From Halanaerobium sp. (GTDB lineage Bacteria; Bacillota; Halanaerobiia; Halanaerobiales; Halanaerobiaceae), in assembly GCA_003070825.1 (NCBI GenBank), contig QBLP01000039.1:1-11704 (forward strand): DNA of 11,704 bases, in the 5' to 3' direction. Both the position numbers and the translations under genes were made by a program. This document shows positions 7,975 through 11,704 of the stretch, one piece after another. Below the pieces are notes generated by a model that had not been told where the DNA came from, made no database searches, and was given only the letters and a program-made list of their open reading frames with translations. Within the stretch, counting starts at the first letter, position 1. The number at the start of each line of letters is the position of its first letter.

Positions 7975-8811
7975 ATGTTAAAAGATTTAAGTTTAGAAAC
8001 AGTGCTCAATAATTTAACAATGGGAATAGCAATTTTAGATGAAAATAGAAATTTTATCTATATCAACGATTTGACTACTAAAATAACCGGTTACTCAATT
8101 AATGAAATTAAAAATCTTGAGCAGTGGTTTAAATTTGCTTTTCCTGATCCTGTTCAAAGAGAAAAAATTCATTCGGCATTTAAAGAAAAACTGACAGAGG
8201 GAAATCACTACAACAGGGTTTCTGAGATAAAAACTAAGTCAGGTGCCTATAAATTTGTAGAATTTAGAGTCAATCCAATTGGTGAGGATTATTTGCTTGT
8301 TAATCTGGTTGATGTCAGCAGAAGAATAGAGCGGGAAAATGAAATAAAATATTTGTCCTACCATGATGAACTGACAGATTTACATAACCGCCGTTATTTT
8401 GAAGAAGAGATGAACCGCCTGGACGATTCCCGGCTTTATCCAATCAGTATTATAATTGGAGATCTGGATAATTTAAAAACAGTTAATGATAATTATGGTC
8501 ATCTGCTGGGTGATGAATATCTGCGCAAAGCAGCTGGAATTTTAAAAGAGCTGCTGCGGGCGGAAGATGTTGTAGCCCGAATAGGTGGGGATGAATATGC
8601 AGTTCTGCTTTCGGAGACAGATAAAAAAGAATGTGCTCAGATTTGTGAGCGGATAATCAAAAAATTTGAAGCTCAAAACCCTGAAAATGATTTTCCAGTT
8701 GATTTTAAAATTTCACTGGGCTGTGCGACTGCAAGCAGGAGCAGCAAAAAACTTACTAATATCTACAATCAGGCTGATAAAAATATGTATAAAAATAAGG
8801 GAAGGCGTTAA
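7975..8811 (+). CDS. PAS-GGDEF diguanylate cyclase
   Basis: Encodes 278 residues from ATG 7975, behind AAAGGTGAT (7963-7971); an overlapping TTG at 7972 is a less likely start. Residues about 8-118 form a PAS sensor domain (GIAILDENRNFIYIND, ITGYS, and the closing VDVSRR). No membrane segment or signal peptide is present, so it is cytoplasmic. The GGDEF domain spans about 125-278, with the active-site motif as GGDEY (204-208), an inhibitory RxxD (R195, D198) and metal/nucleotide residues in GDLDNLKTVND (162-172) and YGHLLGD (174-180). It should make c-di-GMP and be product-inhibited. Its GGDEF domain closely resembles that of the 2235-4334 gene, including a shared ETDKK/QTDKK segment, suggesting paralogues. 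It starts 24 bases after the SbcC-like gene and probably shares its transcript. A terminator follows. Confidence 0.92.
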   Translation: MLKDLSLETVLNNLTMGIAILDENRNFIYINDLTTKITGYSINEIKNLEQWFKFAFPDPVQREKIHSAFKEKLTEGNHYNRVSEIKTKSGAYKFVEFRVNPIGEDYLLVNLVDVSRRIERENEIKYLSYHDELTDLHNRRYFEEEMNRLDDSRLYPISIIIGDLDNLKTVNDNYGHLLGDEYLRKAAGILKELLRAEDVVARIGGDEYAVLLSETDKKECAQICERIIKKFEAQNPENDFPVDFKISLGCATASRSSKKLTNIYNQADKNMYKNKGRR

Positions 8812-8819
8812 TTGAAAGT

Positions 8820-8909
8820 ACTGTAAACAGGAATTCAATAAAAATAGGCATAAAAAAATCAAGGTTCTGACGAATCTTCTTCGATTTCCTGTTTACAGTT
8901 TGTTTTTTT
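8820..8909 (+). terminator. Plus-strand terminator with 14-bp stem and long loop
   Basis: ACTGTAAACAGGAA (8820-8833) pairs perfectly with TTCCTGTTTACAGT (8886-8899), followed by TTG and seven T (8903-8909). It begins 8 bases after the PAS-GGDEF stop codon, the expected place for its terminator. The 52-base loop is unusually long. It contains the minus-strand T-run and the 3' strand of the closing stem of the convergent RNA, plus a small CGAA-TCTTC-TTCG hairpin (8871-8883). An alternative reading is a tiny insertion with 14-bp terminal inverted repeats, but I see no flanking target duplication. Confidence 0.7.
8852..8870 (-). terminator. Minus-strand terminator formed by the closing stem of the candidate RNA
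   Basis: On the minus strand TCAGAACCTTG is followed by A and seven T. The nearest local hairpin (CGAA-GAAGA-TTCG, 8883-8871) ends about 12 bases before the T-run, too far to terminate by itself. The stem abutting the T-run is the long-range pairing with the 5' end of the same RNA. If this is the terminator, release depends on the full-length transcript having folded. Confidence 0.5.
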
Positions 8910-9174
8910 ACTTTTCTTATTCTTTCGTTTTATTTTCGATTTAGTCCTCCATTACTATCTTTGATTTGCTCAAAGACTATTATTAAAGAAGGCTATCCCT
9001 TAATAATTTCTTTTTGCTTACCATTAATAGTAACTTCTTCGGAATTGATCGTAATTAACCTTGATCAATTTCAATCAACAATCTCACTTCTAAATCTCAA
9101 ATAATCTTACTTGAATAAGAATTTCAAAATACTACTTGTAAACATTCAATCTTAGGACTTCCTCAGAACCTTGT
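8852..9174 (-). ncRNA. Candidate structured non-coding RNA, about 323 nt, unknown class
   Basis: A minus-strand promoter (9209 to 9181) predicts a start near 9174. RNA bases 2-12 (CAAGGTTCTGA, plus-strand 9163-9173) are exactly complementary to bases 305-315 (plus-strand 8860-8870), giving an 11-bp closing stem. After one A, a run of seven T (8858-8852) follows. Internal hairpins can be drawn: AATTGATC/GATCAATT (plus 9063-9070 with 9043-9050), a TTACTA/TGGTAA stem with a TTAA loop (9018-9033), ATTATTAA/TTAATAAT (9000-9007 with 8979-8986), and TCTTTGA/TCAAAGA with a GCAAA loop (8958-8976). TGTTTACA (9144-9137) can pair with TGTAAACA (8897-8890) inside the closing stem. An A-rich, probably unpaired stretch covers about 8899-8941. 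I see none of the conserved blocks of RNase P RNA, tmRNA or SRP RNA. No good internal gene is present. It is a prediction from sequence alone. Confidence 0.6.
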
Positions 9175-9180
9175 AACTAT

Positions 9181-9209
9181 ATTATAGACCTCTACTCTTA
9201 AAAACGCAA
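9181..9209 (-). promoter_or_regulatory. Sigma-A-type promoter of the minus-strand RNA
   Basis: Read on the minus strand: TTGCGT (9209-9204), 17 bases, then TATAAT (9186-9181). The -10 is perfect, the -35 keeps the TTG, and the spacing is optimal. The predicted start is an A at about 9174, one base before the closing stem of the candidate RNA. No ribosome binding site followed by a usable start codon lies downstream, which argues against an mRNA. Confidence 0.7.
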
Positions 9210-9210
9210 G

Positions 9211-9230
9211 GTCGAATAATGTCGATTAAA
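9211..9230. promoter_or_regulatory. Phased GTCGA direct repeat upstream of the minus-strand promoter
   Basis: GTCGAATAAT (9211-9220) and GTCGATTAAA (9221-9230) are tandem 10-base units matching at 8 of 10 positions. They abut the -35 of the minus-strand promoter on its upstream side. A one-helical-turn repeat in this place could hold two molecules of an activator on the same face of the DNA. It is short and may be coincidence. Confidence 0.3.
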
Positions 9231-9353
9231 GCAAAATATCGTTTATTATATTCCATTATTAAACAAATTCTTAAGCTAGCATCAATTTTCAGAATTTAAA
9301 CTAAATTAAAATATCTTTTTGAGACTGTATCTGCTGCTTAATCTTAAAAACAC

Positions 9354-9382
9354 TTGATAATCAGAAGCACTACCTGTATTAT
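9354..9382 (+). promoter_or_regulatory. Sigma-A-type promoter of the M42 peptidase-rtcB operon
   Basis: TTGATA (9354-9359), a 17-base spacer, then TATTAT (9377-9382). Each hexamer is one or two mismatches from consensus. The start would be near 9389, giving a leader of about 40 bases that ends in the GAGGAG ribosome binding site at 9417-9422. It is divergent from the minus-strand promoter, about 145 bases away. Confidence 0.72.
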
Positions 9383-9429
9383 TTAAATTAAGCCAGATAG
9401 ATAATTAATTGACAGTGAGGAGAATAAAA

Positions 9430-10497
9430 ATGAATTCAGTTAAACTAATTGAAGATTTATCAAATGCAAATGGGATTTCAGGCTTTGAAGATGAAGTTTT
9501 AGCTGTAGTTAAAGCTCAGGCCGAGAAAAATTTAAAAATTGAAGAAGATTCGATGCGCAACCTCTATCTTTATCCCCAAAATTATGATCCCCAAAAACCA
9601 GTCTTAATGCTCGACAGTCATTCTGATGAAGTTGGATTTATGGTCAAATCAATTAATAAAAACGGCAGCCTCAAATTTATTACAGTTGGCGGGTGGTCTC
9701 CCCAGAATATTCCCGCTCACAAGGTTAGGATAAAAAACCGGGAAGGTAAATATATCAAAGGGATTGTTGCTTCCAAGCCGCCGCATTTTATGGAGGCAGA
9801 TGAGAAAGATAAGCTGGTTAAAGACAGTGAGATGATTATTGATATCGGAGCAGCTTCTAAAAAAGAGGCAGTAGAAAATTATAAAATAGAGGTGGGGGCA
9901 CCGATTATTCCTGATGTTGAATTTGAATATGACGAGGCCAATCAAATTATGATGGGTAAAGCTTTTGACAACCGACTGGGAACAGCACTTGTTGTTGAAC
10001 TGCTCTTAAAATTTGCTGAGCAGGAGCTCGATTTTAACCTTGTCGGCAGTCTCTCTGCTCAGGAAGAAGTGGGTACCCGCGGAGCTGAAGTGACAGCCAG
10101 AAAAATCAAACCGGATCTGGCAGTTGCTTTTGAAGGGACTCCAGCAGATGATAATTTTAGAGATGAATATGATGCTCAATCTATTTTAAATAAAGGTGGT
10201 CAGATTAGACACTGTGATGTTTCGATAATTTCCAATCCTCGTTTTGTCCGCTTTGCCAGAGATTGTGCTCTAGCAAAGAATATTCCTTTTCAGGATGCGG
10301 TTCGAACCGGGGGTGGTAATGATGGTGCCAAAATAACTTTAAGTAATAACGCTGTACCTACTGTTGTAATCGGAGTTCCTGTCCGCTATGCCCACACCCA
10401 CTATGGAATTTCTTCCCTGGAGGATTATCAAAATACTCTCAGCTGGGCAGAGGAGATTATAAAGAATCTAAGTCAGAAAAAAATTAATCAATTTTAA
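9430..10497 (+). CDS. M42-family metallo-aminopeptidase (glutamyl aminopeptidase/FrvX type)
   Basis: Encodes 355 residues from ATG 9430, 7 bases after GAGGAG (9417-9422). An in-frame TTG at 9409 would start upstream of that site and is unlikely. M42 enzymes are cytoplasmic, usually dodecameric, co-catalytic metal aminopeptidases that trim peptides. Visible landmarks in order are DSHSDEVGF (62-70) with H64 and D66, GKAFDNRLG (176-184) with metal-bridging D180, QEEVGTRG (211-218) with E212 and E213, AFEGTPADD (233-241) with E235, and YAHTHYG (320-326) with H322. At the E235 position well-studied tetrahedral peptidases carry Asp; here Glu replaces it within an otherwise normal motif. The sequence is full length for the family, with no signal peptide. 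It is first in an operon with rtcB, which follows after 24 bases. Substrate preference cannot be read from the sequence. Confidence 0.92.
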   Translation: MNSVKLIEDLSNANGISGFEDEVLAVVKAQAEKNLKIEEDSMRNLYLYPQNYDPQKPVLMLDSHSDEVGFMVKSINKNGSLKFITVGGWSPQNIPAHKVRIKNREGKYIKGIVASKPPHFMEADEKDKLVKDSEMIIDIGAASKKEAVENYKIEVGAPIIPDVEFEYDEANQIMMGKAFDNRLGTALVVELLLKFAEQELDFNLVGSLSAQEEVGTRGAEVTARKIKPDLAVAFEGTPADDNFRDEYDAQSILNKGGQIRHCDVSIISNPRFVRFARDCALAKNIPFQDAVRTGGGNDGAKITLSNNAVPTVVIGVPVRYAHTHYGISSLEDYQNTLSWAEEIIKNLSQKKINQF

Positions 10498-10521
10498 CTA
10501 TCAGCAGGGAGGCAGATTAAG

Positions 10522-11667
10522 GTGACTGCTCAAAATAATTATTTTTTAGTTGAGGGAAAATACAATACCGCCAGAGTCTTTTCGCAAAAAAGAGATGAGA
10601 CTGCTGTGGAGCAGATTGCTGCTATCTGCAGTAATGCAGCCTATAAAAATTCTCAGATTAGGATTATGCCGGATTATCACCCCGGACTGGGCAGTGTGAT
10701 TGGATTTACAGTCACCCTCGAAAATAGAATTATTCCCAATACAGTCGGAGTTGATATCAACTGCGGTATGCACTGCAGCAGACTGGGGAAAGTTGAGATT
10801 AATTTCAGGCTGCTGGATCAGTTTATCCACAGCAGTATTCCCCATGGTTTTAAGCATAATCAGAAGATTAGCCCCAGGATTCCTTCAGACCTTAAAGAAG
10901 AGATAGTCCGGGTATCTAAAAAGCTGGGTCTAGATGCTGATAATCAGCTGAAGGGAATCGGCAGTCTGGGAGGCGGCAATCATTTTATTGAAATCAATCA
11001 GGCTGAAAATGGAGATAAATATCTGGTAATTCACAGCGGCTCCCGCAACTTTGGCCTCCAGATCTGCAATTATCATCAAAAACAGGCCTATCAGTACTGC
11101 CGCCAGCAGTATAAAAAAGCTGCTGATTTAGAATTGAAAGCAGAGTATGATCTAAATAAGTCTGATTCTTTTCTGGAGGGGAAACTGGCAGCTGAATACT
11201 ATCAGGATATGAAAGTAGCCCAAAAATATGCTGACTTAAATCGAAAAATAATGGCTGAGCGAATTCTTGAGTTTTTGGAACTTGAGGCTCTCGATAGTTT
11301 TCAGACCAGGCACAATTATATTAATTTTGAAGATCATATTATCCGCAAGGGGGCTGTTTCTGCTCACCAGGATGAAAAAATACTGATTCCTTTAAATATG
11401 AGGGACGGCAGCATCTTAGCCAGGGGGCTGGGAAATCCAGACTGGAATTATTCTGCTCCTCACGGAGCGGGCAGACTTTTATCAAGGACCCAGGCTAAAA
11501 AAGAAATCAGCCTTAAAGAATTTAAAAAGTCAATGCGAGATGTCTATTCAAGTTCAGTCAAAAAAAGTACAATTGACGAAGCTCCTTCTGCCTATAAATC
11601 GGCGGAGGAAATTCTGCTGGCGGTTAAGGAAAGCATTGAAGTAATTGAAGTCACTAGCATTGCATAA
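10522..11667 (+). CDS. rtcB: RtcB-family RNA ligase (short form)
   Basis: Encodes 381 residues. The GTG start follows AGGGAGG (10506-10512) with 9 bases of spacing. RtcB joins RNA 2',3'-cyclic phosphate or 3'-phosphate ends to 5'-OH ends using GTP and Mn, in RNA repair or tRNA splicing. The family motifs are all present: MPDYHPGLGSVIG (49-61), GVDINCGM (76-83) with metal ligands D78 and C81, GGGNHF (150-155) with H154, HSGSR (171-175) with H171, RHNYIN (263-268) with H264, RKGA (275-278), and SAPHGAGR (311-318) with H314 as the His that takes GMP. DEAPSAYK (352-359) is also typical. It is a short form, compared with over 400 residues for the best-studied enzymes. It ends IEVTSIA, without the usual closing lysine-rich tail, and its stop lies 3 bases before adapter sequence, so the C-terminus should be treated with caution. 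No archease gene is in the window. Confidence 0.93.
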   Translation: MTAQNNYFLVEGKYNTARVFSQKRDETAVEQIAAICSNAAYKNSQIRIMPDYHPGLGSVIGFTVTLENRIIPNTVGVDINCGMHCSRLGKVEINFRLLDQFIHSSIPHGFKHNQKISPRIPSDLKEEIVRVSKKLGLDADNQLKGIGSLGGGNHFIEINQAENGDKYLVIHSGSRNFGLQICNYHQKQAYQYCRQQYKKAADLELKAEYDLNKSDSFLEGKLAAEYYQDMKVAQKYADLNRKIMAERILEFLELEALDSFQTRHNYINFEDHIIRKGAVSAHQDEKILIPLNMRDGSILARGLGNPDWNYSAPHGAGRLLSRTQAKKEISLKEFKKSMRDVYSSSVKKSTIDEAPSAYKSAEEILLAVKESIEVIEVTSIA

Positions 11668-11670
11668 AAA

Positions 11671-11704
11671 CTGTCTCTTATACACATCTCCGAGCCCACG
11701 AGAC
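11671..11704 (+). other. Illumina Nextera transposase adapter (not genomic)
   Basis: CTGTCTCTTATACACATCT (11671-11689) is the 19-bp Tn5 mosaic end, and CCGAGCCCACGAGAC (11690-11704) is the Nextera read-2 tail in reverse complement. The match is exact over all 34 bases and runs to the last base of the window. This is untrimmed library adapter at a contig end, not a mobile element of the organism. Confidence 0.99.

Larger units (their letters stand above)
8812..9429. other. 618-base region without a protein-coding gene
   Basis: No convincing protein gene is visible on either strand; the longest frames are short and lack start codons with ribosome binding sites. From left to right it holds the plus-strand terminator of the PAS-GGDEF gene, a candidate minus-strand structured RNA with its own promoter, a pair of phased GTCGA repeats, an AT-rich stretch (about 9231-9353) in which I see nothing definite, and the plus-strand promoter and leader of the M42 peptidase gene. 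The plus strand is pyrimidine-rich from about 8900 to 9130, opposite to the genes on either side, which fits minus-strand transcription. Confidence 0.8.

Noticed and set aside
8820..8899. An 80-bp MITE-like element with 14-bp terminal inverted repeats
   Set aside because: No flanking target duplication is visible, and the position after a stop codon with a following T-run is explained by a terminator.
8858..8930. Short minus-strand frame encoding a basic peptide ending EIEEDSSEP before the T-run
   Set aside because: No start codon with proper ribosome binding site spacing; upstream stops leave about 27 codons, so it is not supportable as a gene.
8852..9174. Minus-strand RNA as RNase P RNA, because of GAGGAAGTCC near its 5' end
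   Set aside because: The match to the conserved GAGGAAAGTCC block lacks a base, and the other conserved RNase P blocks are absent.
10700..10906. Internal 68-codon plus-strand frame within rtcB
   Set aside because: It lies wholly inside rtcB in another frame, and rtcB is supported by complete family motifs.
11671..11689. Tn5/IS50-type mosaic end, suggesting a transposon boundary
   Set aside because: It continues exactly into the Nextera read-2 adapter and stops at the contig end, so it is library adapter.

Overview
The window looks like one end of a draft contig from a low-GC, Gram-positive-related anaerobe. Strong GGAGG-type ribosome binding sites, purine-rich coding strands, frequent GTG starts and the protein families present fit Halanaerobium or another member of the Halanaerobiales. 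That assignment comes from overall protein and codon character, not from a search. The last 34 bases (11671-11704) are an Illumina Nextera transposase adapter, so genomic sequence ends at about 11670. All protein-coding genes lie on the plus strand.

Layout. (1) 57-2170 holds three poorly characterised genes: a small membrane protein, an HhH-GPD (DNA-glycosylase-fold) protein whose real start is ambiguous, and a 382-residue protein ending in a zinc-ribbon-like Cys4 motif. (2) 2172-4334 holds an extended -10 promoter and a membrane-bound GAF-GGDEF-HD-GYP protein that should both make and degrade c-di-GMP. (3) 4341-4382 is a perfect 42-bp palindrome with no loop and no T-tract, six bases after that gene. 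(4) 4415-8811 is a tight cluster: an SbcD/Mre11-like nuclease, a 4-base-overlapping SbcC/Rad50-like ATPase without a zinc hook, and a PAS-GGDEF diguanylate cyclase. (5) 8812-9429 is a 618-base region without a protein gene. (6) 9430-11667 holds an M42 metallopeptidase and an RtcB-type RNA ligase in one operon behind a good promoter.

The most interesting signal is in the gene-free region. On the minus strand a promoter (TTGCGT-N17-TATAAT, 9181-9209) is followed, at the expected start point, by an 11-base segment whose exact complement occurs about 300 bases downstream, directly before a run of seven T. The promoter, terminal closing stem and T-run together define a candidate structured non-coding RNA of about 323 nt (minus strand, about 9174 to 8852). 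Several internal hairpins can be drawn. It lacks the sequence signatures I know for RNase P RNA, tmRNA and SRP RNA. Its 3' end interlocks with the plus-strand terminator of the convergent PAS-GGDEF gene.

Functionally, the centre of the window pairs c-di-GMP signalling with an Mre11/Rad50-type DNA-end and hairpin-processing machine. Two related GGDEF genes flank the nuclease-ATPase pair, and a DNA palindrome sits just before it. Whether these are linked in function is inference.
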